From the NCBI GenBank assembly GCA_949128115.1, contig OX421961.1, positions 119,973,050 to 120,037,049 of the forward strand: a DNA stretch of 64,000 nt, read 5' to 3'. This DNA is from Anaspis maculata (Eukaryota > Arthropoda > Insecta > Coleoptera > Scraptiidae). How positions within the stretch are numbered: the stretch's first letter is position 1; each line of letters begins with the position of its first letter. The position numbers and the translations under genes were made by a program. The notes under the pieces are model-generated. The model had not been told where the DNA came from and ran no database searches. It saw only the letters and a list, made by a program, of their open reading frames with translations. Shown in pieces: positions 49,001 through 59,584 of this stretch.

Positions 49001-52000
49001 ACATCGATCATCATCAGCCTTTTAGGAAAAACATGTAAAGGTAATATGGCAGTTCCGATAGCGTTTTTATTATTATTTCTTTCCATTTATTTACTTACAA
49101 CAACATCAAGGTCGCTAAGCTGTTTTTTTTTATTGAGGGGTTATTTAGCCACAGTGTTTGTGTATCTGTGTAAGTGTATTCTAGCAGTTCTCTGTCTCCA
49201 CCACCCACACGGTACCCTCTCACGGTATTTGGGACTGTATGCACGTGCTCGTGAAGCTCATGTGTCTCTTTTGGGTCTGTTCTTTACACCGTTCCGGCAC
49301 GTTCCGGCTGGTGGCGGTCGTTAGGTCCAGACAGGAGAGGGAATGTGTTAGGCTTACCTGAGCGTCTATCACCTCCCAGCAGCGCTGCATCAGTTCCGGT
49401 TCTTCGAAGAGGCGCGACTGGCTGAGGAGCAGGCACGCGTTCTTGGCCGTCAGACTAGTTTCCAGGAAGTTCACGCAGGCACGCGCTAAATGCGGGACTA
49501 TGTATTTTTTGGCTACGTACAACGTTGCTAGAACTGTGTCCGGTTCTAGAGCGATTTCATCACAGTATAAATATCTGCAAAAGAAAACAAAACCAAAGTT
49601 CATTACCGGCACACGTCTCATTGTTCATGTGCTCACTGTATCCACTCGTAAACTGGCAGGGTTCGATAAGTACTCGGTTTCATTAGAAGGAATCCCAGGT
49701 AGCAACTGAGGTTGTATGCACGTCGGAAATCGAAAATTGGTTAAAATCGGCATCTTAAACGAAAATCAACGTCGAAATGACGTAGATAAGACGTTGTAAA
49801 AAACGTATATTTATAGTATAACGCAAGAAATACGTTTGCAGAATGAACTTGTTATATAGGTCATGGTCTGTACACTACCCCCACAAGTATCATTACCAGT
49901 ACAGCACACCTCCCATTACTGCCATGCCATGCATGTTTAGCATTTCCCCTTTTTTATGAAACAAAAATACAACGATGAAATGACTAAGACGTCATAATAA
50001 AGAGATGAGTGACGGAAATAAGACGTCGCAAATAGTTTGATTGCGAGATGAACGCGTACCTACCATAAGGTAACGGAAAAAAGACGTGCATACTTCATGT
50101 TGCTACCTGAAATATCCGACCATTTTTTCGTCCAAATGGTAATGCATAGATGACGACCATCTTGAATTGACACGTTTACGAGTGGATAGAAAAAAAATCT
50201 ATGGCTACTTGACTAACCCGCAAATTTCGCGGGAGGTGGTCAACTTCAGATCACCTTTAGGCTTGTTAGGCTTGTTTTCTACAGGAATTGCAGTTTAAGA
50301 TCGCAACGCCATTGGCCGCCACATTCAGAACTAACGGTGTTGAGAAGACACGATTGCGGACATTTTCGTCATTTCAACTTTTGAAACCCTGTTAACGGGG
50401 CAAACCAACACAGCACGACTGGTCAAAAAATAAATTTGAACCTTGCCGATCCATCAGCTGAGACCTTGCCATTGGCAGAACTAAATGTACCTGCTGGCTA
50501 TCACAGAATTTATTTTTTTTTTAAATAATTTTGCTACCATGTAAACATTAGTCGGTGGTTCCTCACCAGGTCGAGCACCAGGTGGCTTTCGTGTTGCTGG
50601 AATTTGCACTTGGACCGGTCATAATCTAGTTGCAAGCTGCTTCTCGGGACTCAGACTACCCTTGTCCTAGTTTTTGTTTCAATAAGCCGCTAGTACTAAA
50701 AGTGCCCGCAAGGTGGCGACGCGCCGTTTAGTTTGATGTGACATTTAGCAAACCTCAATGGTGCTCAAGTTAAAGATCTGCGAAACGGGCAGTGCTCAAC
50801 TGCTCAAGGCGACTCGACCGTAAAGCGGCCCTGGCGGGAGACGTACTTGAGTAGGGTGAGGAATGCGGAGGGCTCCACGTCCGGCACTTCGATCTCCTCC
50901 TTGCACTCGGCCAGGCCGCCGTAGAACATGGCGTAGAACACCGAGCTGCCGGTGGCCAGCACGTACTTGTGCGCCGGTATGACTTGGGAGCCGCCGCCTC
51001 CCGACGGGGTGCCCACCACGAACCGCACGTCGGCCATCAGATCGTTGTTGAACATGGCGGCGTTCCGTTCCCGGACGGTGGGCTTGGAGGCCTGCCAGTT
51101 GGGGTCGAGGGTGCCCGGCGGGCCGCCCACGGGCGACACGGAACAGGGACTGGAGGGTGGCGAGCCTGGCGCGCTGGCCGGCTGCATCACCTGCATGTTC
51201 TCCCTTTGGGAGATGACGTGCGGCGGCGACGACTGGCTGAGAGCTCCATTGAGAGTTTCGGCTGCGAACAAGAAAAAATCCATCGTTAATAAAGAATGAA
51301 AAATACTTCAATAGAGGCACACGGTGCGTGCTTACACATACACAATGCACCTTGTGACGGCATCAAAGGTCCCGGGTTCAGATCTCAGCAGGGTCAGTTC
51401 CTGTGCGGTCATACTTTCCACGTTCACGTTCCGCCACGCCTTCGTAAGCTTTTTCCATACTACAACGCCTAGGCGTTCTTTCATTTTTACTTTTGAAACG
51501 TTTGCACGAAATTAATGGGCCAATCGGCACTAAATCAAATTTGACACTCAGAAAACTTTATAAAGAAAGGGGGTGTTTTGATGATATCATTCTCTTTCAA
51601 TGGGGTCCATACCACTTTTTATTATTTATTCAAAATGAGATCACAACAGGTATAAAAACCTTCTGTCACAAAATTCCATACTTTTTTTCAGAAAAAACAA
51701 GTTGAAAATTTGGGCAGGAACGGGTGGAGTTTGAACTGGAAGACTGATGACGTAGTGAATCTGTTCTGCGCTTGCGCACTAGGTGGATCATCGTGTAATA
51801 TGCATTGGCCGTTGTTATCAGGTTTTGTCTAATGGGCAGTCTACAGTCCATGAATAGTTACTATTCATGATTGAAAATCACAGAAAAGAAAAATAACACA
51901 ATGCAGCAACTTTTTGTATATCCTGGAATTTATACAGGGTGTTTATGTTTTTGTCAATATTTTAGGAGATGGTAGAGCATAAAAAAATAGTGGACTTTCT

Positions 52001-55000
52001 CGAAAAAATTCATATCGGAAACGCATTATAACAGAGATATAGACTTTCAAAGTTGAGTTTTTCAAAACTAGTTTTTTTTGTTGTTGTATTTCCAAATTTA
52101 ATGACTGGATTTTGACCTAATTTGATACACAAAGTAAGTTAATGCATAGCTACAAGTTGGCCATATTGACTTTTGTCACATTTGTAAAATTTGTGATTTT
52201 TAATTTTTCAATTGTTCTCCACATTTTTCAATATATTTCGTTTTTCTGCGAAAGTACTTTCTTTTCATGCTCTACTACCTCCTAAAATGTCGGCCAGAAA
52301 AAGTTTAACCGCGGTTCTCATGTGTAAGTGTCGCCAAGTGATGTATATTCAAGGGCTGCCCCAACATCTCCATTTCTAGTTCTTCAAAACAACTGCGCCT
52401 ACTTTACCCAGATCGCAACTTCTAAGAAATTAGGAGGCTGGATGAGGTTTTATGGTCAATAGCTACGAGACAAAGTCCAATAGAAGGACGATGATTTAGA
52501 CAACTTGCTGCAGACAGAAATCAATTTAATGTACCGAGGTAAAGTGCCAATTATTTTGGCGGGTGCTCTTCTAACAATTTGAGCAAAGTGAATCTTGTCC
52601 GCGTCAAGTTGACATAAGCGGGAACCTGACACAGGTCTGCGAACAAATCTCATTTCTCCAACAAAAATTATGGACCACGTCTGCACCACAACTTCCAGGA
52701 CCTCTGGGGAATTTATCAGGTTCAAACCCGATTGTTTATGCAGCAGCATCGTTTGGAACACCAAACAGCAAATATTGAAGTACTCGATTTGATTTGAAGT
52801 TTGAACGGATGGACCGTGATGAGCTGAATTTCTGTTTCCTGTCTTGGTGCCAAAGATTTTTCAAGAATTTTTTTACTGGACAGTAGGCAATTTCATTCAC
52901 TCAGGCATCGAGCCACGCCAATAAGATCGTATTGTGTAATTTTCTAGAAGACTCCATCCTCTTCTTCATGATTTTTTTTGTAAGGTCACGAGGTTTAATA
53001 TTTTTCAAGATTTCTTTACAAAGTTGAGGTAAAAATCAAGACATAAAAAATAAATCCTTCATTCCATGAATATAATAATAATAATAATGATAAAATATTC
53101 CAATCACCCGGCATATCCCTAGTATACAGGGTGTTTATTCGAAAAGTTGTCACCCCTGATTTCTGGCTGCCAAAATTGTTTACAGGAAAACGCTGAAACA
53201 GGTCGATTTTTATTTCGAGGAGGACATCTAGGACACATAATGCCAAATTTTTATCTTCAACCCCTTCGTCCCCACTCCACCCTACTTTAAAATTATTTGA
53301 CCATTACCTATCTTGTGATACATCAAATTTAAGGCAATAACATTCTCTTTTCGCCAAACATATTTGATTTTTTTAAAACCACCCCTCAACCCTCGCCTTA
53401 ACCCTTCTGAATATCCTCTTTTTGTTAATGAAATGAACATTTTTCCCCTGTAAAGATTTTTGTTTCAATGGGGTCATCTAAAACACGTATCACGTATGGC
53501 CAAATTTTCATCTTCAACCCCTTCGCTTCTACCTTACCCTACTTCAGAAGGGTGGCTTAAAAAAATAGAAATATGTTTGACGAGAAGAGAATTTTATTGC
53601 CTTAAATTTGATGTATCATAGGATAAGTAATGGTATTTGAAGTTTTAAATCAGGGTAGAGTGGGGGGCGAAGGGGCTGAAGATGAAAATTTGGCCATACG
53701 TGTCTTCGGTTGTCCAGGGGGTCTTGAAATAAAAATCGACCTGTTTTTGCTGGGAAGTCTATTTCTCAAGAATCAAGAGTTTATAGGGGAAATTTTTTTT
53801 CTTTCGGTAAAAAAGAGAGGATTTTCACAAGGGCTGGGGGGAGGGGCAGTTTTAAGAAATCGGAAGTATGTTTGACGAGAAGAGGATTTTTTTGCCTTCA
53901 ATTTGATGTATCACAAGATAGGCAATGCTATTTGAAATTTAAAAGTAGGGTGGGGTGGGGGCGAAAGGGTTGGAGGTGAAAATTTGGGAACGTGTCCTCG
54001 AAACAAAAAAATCTACATGTTTCGGCCTTTTCCTGTGAAAATTTTTGCCGGCGAGAAATCAGGGGTGACAACTTTTCAAATTAACACCTGTATGTACCTA
54101 ATATTTGTGAAACAAATACAATACAAGTTACAGATTCGAAGTGGTGAGCGTAAGAAATTACCTTTCAACAAGTTAGTAAGCCTGCTGTTAAAGTGTAATA
54201 ATACCTGTGTGAAGCAAGAAAAAAGGTCCCTGGATGTAGGAAGAATATTTATCCATCTCTACAAGAAGACGCCACGAAATTTAGCATGTTCACGTAACAC
54301 TTTGCGAACGGACAACTAAGGAAATTTCGATACGGAACTGCGACTTGTTTTCGTTTTCATCAAACTTTTATTCGTAATCTTGTTGAGCGAGTCTTATCAG
54401 TCTTGTACGATAAAATTCAATTATTTCAGAGAAACCGGTGTTTATTATTTACATTCGGTTTCACTAATAGCTGCGATTGGTAGTTCAATGTCAAATCCAG
54501 CTGCAATGTTTGTCGCGGCCATTTTTTGATTGATCAAAATCTTAATTCGATAGCAAATCATCGTGACGAGCGTTGCTCCTTCCCCCTACCATGTTTTTTG
54601 TTTTATCAAAATATTTGTTCATGGGGTAATTAAACGAGCTTGTAATGTATGCTATTACTTAAGATAATGCAGTTTGCAAAGCATCTGAATGAGTACGACC
54701 CTGAGGAGTATGAACTCTCTGTTTTATTCAAATGATAACTGATCATTGAAAATGTGCATAATAAATAAACAAATTCAATGTAATCCAGGAAATTGTAAAA
54801 AACGCGTTAAATTACGTACCTACACATTGTGAGGTGGACACGGGAATCTTGAGGGAGGCCTCAGCTGACACTGCTGCTGCACGCATGATACTAAATGCTG
54901 CAGGTAAATAAAAATGGAAAACAATGGAAGAAGGCTTGGAATACACCTGTGCATTGCTAGATTAATGCAGGCCTATCCACAGCCAATAGAAACTTACTGG

Positions 55001-56384
55001 AATTTTTTTGTGCGGCCATGTGACTCCGCGACAATAATTACTTTTAAAATATTGTTTACAGACGATGTTATTCTTCTCACGACAATTCAACTTTGAATTT
55101 TGAAGCAGGTATTTCGCCAGGAAATATATTCTGGGCTCGGTTCTCAGGTACTTGTCGTCTAGTTTCCTGGTTCAAGCGTTTCGCTATTGAAATTTTTTGG
55201 GTTTGTTGATCTTTTGCTATTTTTTTTTTCAGTTTTTATTGCGCTCACCACGGAAAGCAAAACAAATTTTGCCGTCAGAAGAAGTCCATCCAGACTCCGG
55301 CGCCGTGTATATTTCTTTCAAAAAATTCCTACTGAGCTGTTTATTATCCCAAAATCTTTAATGTATTCAATTTATTTTTTTGTACCGACAGACTGTGATG
55401 GACCTTGAAAATGACATCAACGAACTTTGAATACAAATTTAAACTGGAGATACTGCCTGCTAATAATAAGAATTATGTAAAATCAAAGCTGGATTTTCGG
55501 AAAATTTTCTATGGGCGTGATCGATCATGCGAATTTACGTAGTAGATAGGTACCTGGAAAATGGACAGCATGACAACAATACAGACATATTGAATAGTTG
55601 CTACTTAACAGAGCGGATTGAATGACCTTAATTCTTTCGGAGGTTTATTTGCAATTAATTTGAATTTGAAATCAATTTCGAATTCCTTATAGGTAGGTAG
55701 TTACAAATCCTAAGAGCAATTACTATTATTATTGCAAAATCTCACATTGATCTAGTTACTCGTATTTATCAATAAAACAACCGTGTCAATGTTTATTTAC
55801 TTTTATTTTTAGCACGCTTCCGTTTTAAAAGCAATAAACGTAATGATAACAATTATCATCAATCAAGTATTACGCTTTTTTATCAGGCGTGAAATGTCAA
55901 AGCACTAGTTTGTTTGTATACAAAAAATGTACACAGTAGTTTTTGAACGTTGGCATGGCAGCATATTGTTGATGATTTGAAATTTTTGTCAAGTTGTTCG
56001 TGAATCGTGTGACATTTGACACTTTGACATGCTTGTGTGCGTAAAGTACGTATGTGTTCGGGTCACGTCGAAATGATACCAAAATCATTCGCATTTCACT
56101 GATGAAACTCGTGCCCCGTCTGCCTGTTTGTCGCTTTTATTTGTTTTCGGGCGTTCTCTCTTCTTTTACGCAAACACGCCCCGAGACATGCGGGGCTAAG
56201 GCCACTGCGATGTTTTCCGTATTATCGGGTTGTGTTGGTTACGGAACGGGAAGTCGATTCGTTGCGCTAATGTTTTCTCACCGTTCATCCAGGCGTTGGT
56301 CTGGGTCTGGCTGACTGACATGTTGTCCTGCGCCCTCTTGACTGGCTTGGCTGCGATTTTCGAGTACAAATTCGACATCGCCAT
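45533..56384 (-). CDS. BTBD6: BTB-BACK-PHR protein, BTBD6/BTBD3 (lute) group, five exons
   Basis: Exons in order: 56384-56243, 51261-50847, 49574-49358, 46556-46191, 46000-45533. All junctions are GT..AG and in phase, giving 1608 bp or 535 aa. A Ser/Pro-rich N-terminus precedes a BTB domain (about 119-225; [10 protein letters not shown].., [20 protein letters not shown]). Next comes a BACK region ([57 protein letters not shown]), then a PHR domain from residue 381 ([62 protein letters not shown]). Proteins of this group act as substrate adaptors of Cul3 ubiquitin ligases; BTBD6/lute is linked to neuronal differentiation. The first exon is supported by ATG, phase and donor only. The gene is antisense to BRF1 and downstream of its exon 3. 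Confidence 0.9.
46191..46556 (-). CDS. BTBD6: BTBD6 exon 4 (BACK region)
   Basis: The acceptor is CATTTTTCAG before 46556 and the donor CAG|GTACAA is at 46191. 122 codons from [20 protein letters not shown] to RAGLKSQ. Confidence 0.92.
46557..49357. other. BTBD6 intron 3, about 2.8 kb
   Basis: No exon or clear element end is recognised. The small ORFs at 46710-47000 (minus), 48067-48261 (plus) and 48442-48759 (minus) have no domains. Confidence 0.4.
49358..49574 (-). CDS. BTBD6: BTBD6 exon 3 (end of BTB, start of BACK)
   Basis: The acceptor is TTCTTTTGCAG before 49574 and the donor CAG|GTAAGC is at 49358. The frame runs from [20 protein letters not shown] to CWEVIDAQ. Its first base completes the split codon of LLKY. 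Confidence 0.93.
49697..50108. mobile_element. 412 bp MITE, CAGGTAGCAAC ends
   Basis: AGGTAGCAACTGAGGTTGTA followed by TGCACGTC is mirrored by GACGTGCATACTTCATGTTG and CTACCT. The interior has repeated GACGT motifs. It lies in BTBD6 intron 2. Confidence 0.75.
50847..51261 (-). CDS. BTBD6: BTBD6 exon 2 (Ser/Pro-rich linker and BTB)
   Basis: The acceptor is TTGTTCGCAG before 51261 and the donor CTCAA|GTACGT is at 50847. GC-rich; encodes [20 protein letters not shown], the Pro/Ser linker and the first BTB half to LLK. A start at the in-frame ATG at 51283 would lie in the intron and is less likely. Confidence 0.92.
51598..52957. mobile_element. DNA element, copy B of 25579-26876, with nested foldback
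   Basis: Starts CAATGGGGTCCATACCACTT, matching copy A, and shows the same order of blocks (TCATCGTGTAATATGCATTG, CTACAGTCCATGAAT, the final GGACCGTGATGAGCTGAATTTC). The right end is degraded, near GAAGACTCCAT. A foldback element interrupts it at 51933-52305. Confidence 0.65.
51933..52305. mobile_element. Foldback element, ACAGGGTGTTTAT family, copy 2
   Basis: TATACAGGGTGTTTATG, then AGGAGATGGTAGAGCAT, with the mirrored ATGCTCTACTACCTCCTAAA near 52267. The right terminal CACCCTG is missing or mutated. Related to 27741-28151. Confidence 0.65.
53123..54093. mobile_element. Foldback element, about 0.97 kb, with duplicated arm segments
   Basis: GTATACAGGGTGTTTATTCG and AAGTTGTCACCCCTGATTTC are mirrored by GAAATCAGGGGTGACAACTT and the final ACACCTGTATG. 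Each arm contains a roughly 250 bp segment twice (ATCTTCAACCCCTTCG at 53252 and 53510), so the structure is A-A'-A'-A inverted. Confidence 0.8.
54094..56242. other. BTBD6 intron 1, left-hand part
   Basis: AT-rich, with scattered TAGGTACCT motifs and no exon or repeat ends that I can support. Confidence 0.35.
56243..56384 (-). CDS. BTBD6: Candidate BTBD6 exon 1
   Basis: ATG at 56384-56382, 47 codons plus one base ([20 protein letters not shown] .. LAQRIDFPF), donor GTTCC|GTAACC. The phase matches exon 2 exactly. A GC-rich, CpG-containing stretch lies upstream (56400-56580), as expected near a promoter. I do not recognise the sequence, and an alternative first exon is possible. Confidence 0.6.
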
Positions 56385-56600
56385 CGCAATTTAAACGTAA
56401 AACTCGCGTCCACAAGCTGCATTCACTTCACACGAACTGCTGTCCGTCCGCCATCTTGCCCTGTGCCGTGCGGTAGGTACCTACCTAGTTCCGTCTCTGT
56501 TGGACGGCGCGGTTCGCGGCGTTGCCGCATCTTCTCGCGGTGGATCGCAGGTGCCTTGGCAGGATAGCAGGAGCAGGTGTCTTTTATCAATAGATAGGCG
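56385..56600 (-). promoter_or_regulatory. Probable promoter and 5' UTR region of BTBD6
   Basis: CpG-rich compared with its surroundings (GACGGCGCGGTTCGCGGCGT at 56503-56522). It contains GCCATCTTG at 56450, a match to the YY1/pho-type core on one strand. No TATA box is visible. The start site is not determined. Confidence 0.4.
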
Positions 56601-57184
56601 ATCGAGTTTCATTGTTTCACAGATTTTTTTTTAAATTTTTTTCGTATGTTGTTTCAAGGTGTCAGAGAGGACCTGATGCTGAAGCCGCACATTTTACTGT
56701 AACAATTCCACCACCATTCCCTTCCTTGTGTAATTTTGAGTCGATGTAGGACGGAAGAATGCGATTTACTCACGTTGTCTATTCCATTTTCGCACTTGAA
56801 CATCGCCCAGTTCCCTCGTCGCCACTCCATTCTCGCTGTTCTTGAGTTGTATTGTTGGTTGCCTATCAACTACCTATTTTTCGCGACTTTCTTTCCTTTT
56901 TCTGTGTTATATTCCTTCTTTCCTGCAATGAGCAATGTCGAAATGTCGCACGTAACGGTCGGCTAGCTGTCAAACGTTGGCAGTTGTGAATGATAACGTC
57001 AGTGGGCGATGTTCAAGTGCGAAAGTGGAATAAATAACATAAGTAAATTGCATGAGGAAGACAATGTGGTAGAATCGTTACTGTAAAATGTGCGGCTTCA
57101 GGTCCCTTTTATGACACGGTCATCTTGTTTCAGAATAATGTGCATCTAGACGGCCGCGAAATTTGATATTTCCTTTGGAAATAT

Positions 57185-57290
57185 TGCTTTTGGTAACCCA
57201 AATCGAGTTCAACATCAAAGTTGTTCATCAAACGTTTCAAATTGATGACATAACCTGTGGTGTTGAGCTTGATTTGGCTTACCAAAAGCA
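57185..57290. mobile_element. 105 bp mini-foldback
   Basis: TGCTTTTGGTAACCCAAATC GAGTTCAACA pairs with TGTTGAGCTTGATTTGGCTT ACCAAAAGCA, leaving a loop of about 40 bp. It is directly next to the element at 57294. Confidence 0.7.
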
Positions 57291-57717
57291 TTAGTCTTTT
57301 TCGAGCGAGTAACTCTTTGTAACCGGTTGGTTATTAGCGGTTGACATTAGATTGACAGATACTGTCATTTTTTTGACATCTGACATTTCTCGCTAAAACG
57401 TTGCGGTTATAACTTTGGTTATCAGCATTTGGCGGGAAAAGAGGGACTGGATAGCTTCAAATAGTTACGTACTTTTACTTGTCTCTGTTACATACCGTGT
57501 ACTTGAACCATTCGTAATCTAGGATAGCTTTGAAGGTGAAAAACTCAGTCATCCAGTCAATCCAGTCACTTGAATCGATGAACATCTCGTTTACGAAGTC
57601 ACCCCGGGTGGGCCCTGATTACGAATTTTTTTGTCGTTTCTTCTCTCGTCCTTGAAGAATATTAGTGTTTGAAACTCTTGGGTTTATTGGACAACGTTTA
57701 TTTCTCTCTTTTTTAGA

Positions 57718-57758
57718 CTGCCGACGTTTCGTCGAGGTATGTCGACTTTATCAAGGCT
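57718..57758 (-). ncRNA. Hammerhead-ribozyme-like motif, left arm
   Basis: Reverse complement of the right-arm motif, identical across the 41 bases, including the U3/A8 core variants. It lies in the inverted arm of the Penelope-like remnant. Confidence 0.5.
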
Positions 57759-57896
57759 ATAGGTAATAATACTACGGTAAATATAATATGCACAATAAAT
57801 TGGGTTAAAATGAACCTTAACTTCTAAAAGGAATACAATATAAAAGATAAAATGATGACATATTTTTTTGACAATTTGTGTGATGGCTGGTCCGAT

Positions 57897-58199
57897 TGCA
57901 ATGCATCCTATATTGACCAAACAAAACAATACTTAAAAAATCGTATCCGCCAACATATTAATGATTGTAGTGATAAAAATTCAGAAAAAATTTAAAAAAC
58001 CGCTCTTGCGGATCACCATTTTATTGCTAATCATAATTTCGACTTCGAAAACGCACAAATTTTAGACAAAGAAACAAATGGAAAGAAGAGAAATTTAAGT
58101 GAGATGATTTTCATCAACTTAAACAACACAATTAATAAACGTTCAGACACAAAAGGACTCAGCAAAATTTACAGTTTTATTTTGGATAAATACATATAA
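57897..58199 (+). pseudogene. GIY-YIG endonuclease fragment of a Penelope-like element
   Basis: One frame reads CNASYIDQTKQYLKNRIRQH, then after an in-frame TAA, TALADHHFIANHNFDFENAQ, ILDKETNGKKRNLSEMIFIN and a final stop after IYSFILDKYI. This is the layout of the C-terminal GIY-YIG domain of Penelope-like proteins: Y-I-G changed to YID, the conserved R of NRIRQH, and H/E positions later. The internal stop and lost glycine mark it as dead. Confidence 0.75.
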
Positions 58200-58399
58200 A
58201 AACCTTTCACAATAAATAACCACCAACCATCGGACCAGCCATCACACAAATTGTCAAAAAAATATGTCACTGTCATCTATGATTTACAAGTTTTAATTTA
58301 CTTCTTTTAAGCTCTTTACACAATCATCATTTCATCTCCTATATTGTATTCCTTTTAGAAGGTAAGCTTCATTTTAACCCAATTTATTATTACCTATAG

Positions 58400-58440
58400 C
58401 CTTGATAAAGTCGACATACCTCGACGAAACGTCGGCAGTC
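58400..58440 (+). ncRNA. Hammerhead-ribozyme-like motif, right arm
   Basis: CTTGATAAAG, then a stem GTCGA..TCGAC (58410-58414 with 58421-58425), then GAAAC at 58426-58430. This is the order of a hammerhead core (CUGANGA, stem II, GAAA). Core positions 3 and 8 read U and A where the consensus has C and G. Activity is not shown. Confidence 0.5.
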
Positions 58441-59234
58441 TAAAAAAGAGAAATAAACGTTGTTCAATAAAGCCAAGAGCTTCAAACACTAATATTACGA
58501 ATTTTGTGGATCACACGTGTATCGTGATCACATCACATACAATTTCTATGAAATCCTGTTTGTTTTCTTGTTCATGGTGTAATACCGAAGGAACAATAAA
58601 TAGTTATATTGAATTGAATTGAAAATCAACTATTCATATTTCTACTATTAATATAAATAGGAGGTATGACAAGTACTTTCAGGATTAAACTCGGGATTAA
58701 ACCACCATCAGGCGGCCATCGGACATCTGGATTACCCCATGTTCTTGTGGGTCCATCGCAGATGAGTCCATCGTCTTCGATTCTTCTCGTCGCCGAGTCA
58801 AGTTGTCAAGTTTTTGAGGTTAGGTCAGGTACGTTTCACGTTTGTAAATTCTGGACCGCTGCTTGTTTCAAATTCAAATCTGTTGCCGCCACAATTTGTT
58901 CCCCCACCATAACAATAACCAGCCTCGTGACCAGGTTATGAAATGTATAACCGGTGATGATATCAAAATGGCGGCACTTCCTTTACCGCTTATAACCAAT
59001 CCTCGCTCAAACGTCAAATTCTATAACCAAGTGTAACCGGTCATGAACGGTTACTCGCTCGAAAAAGACTATTGTGTCCAACCCCAATGTCAAATTTCGC
59101 AGCCGCCCGAGATGGACATTATTTTAAAGCAACGTACGCAGGTTGCTATAAGTAAGTACCAAAGATAACTTTATTATTGTACATCACTATTGTTTTCACT
59201 TTCCTGAGATTCCGGCTCCCACCAACATGGAATA

Positions 59235-59584
59235 GGTCGCGGGAACAAAAATGGCGCGCTAAAGATGGGCATATAGTATGATGTTATTTTCACTAGTACC
59301 TACTTGTTGATACAATTTTCTTCAGTTGTAAAGTTGTAATAAATATATAGATAATAATTTCTTGAACAATTGTCGCTTTATCATAAAAAATATTGTGCTA
59401 AGCTCAAGATTTAACTGAGTAATGTCAAAAACAAGCGAATCTCTCCAGCGGTACTTTGGCACCCCCTCAGGCGCAAGCGCGGGCAAGAAGCTGGCAAGAG
59501 TTGGGCAAGAGGCGCTTGGTTGTGCCGGCGTGCCTGCAACGTTGCCATAGCGGGTGCCAAGGTGACGGTTATGTTCCCGCGACC
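59235..59584. mobile_element. 350 bp TA-flanked MITE, copy B
   Basis: GGTCGCGGGAACA and TGTTCCCGCGACC are perfect 13 bp inverted repeats between TA dinucleotides. It is the uninterrupted counterpart of 23467-24137. Confidence 0.85.

Larger units (their letters stand above)
57663..58495 (+). mobile_element. Penelope-like element remnant with inverted arms
   Basis: Arms 57663-57895 and about 58228-58495 are inverted repeats (for example GACTGCCGACGTTTCGTCGA against TCGACGAAACGTCGGCAGTC). Between them lies a degenerate GIY-YIG endonuclease frame. Penelope-like elements often carry repeated termini in complex orientation and hammerhead motifs in them. No reverse transcriptase domain remains. Confidence 0.75.
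57294..59069. mobile_element. TA-flanked DNA element hosting a Penelope-like remnant
   Basis: GTCTTTTTCGAGCGAGTAAC on the left has an exact inverted match GTTACTCGCTCGAAAAAGAC on the right, both flanked by TA. Subterminal TAACCGG blocks also pair. Non-coding itself; the middle carries the Penelope-like sequence at 57663-58495. Confidence 0.75.

Noticed and set aside
51335..51420. Box B-like GGGTTCAGATC, possible second SINE or tRNA
   Set aside because: No box A at proper distance and no acceptor or T-arm pairing.
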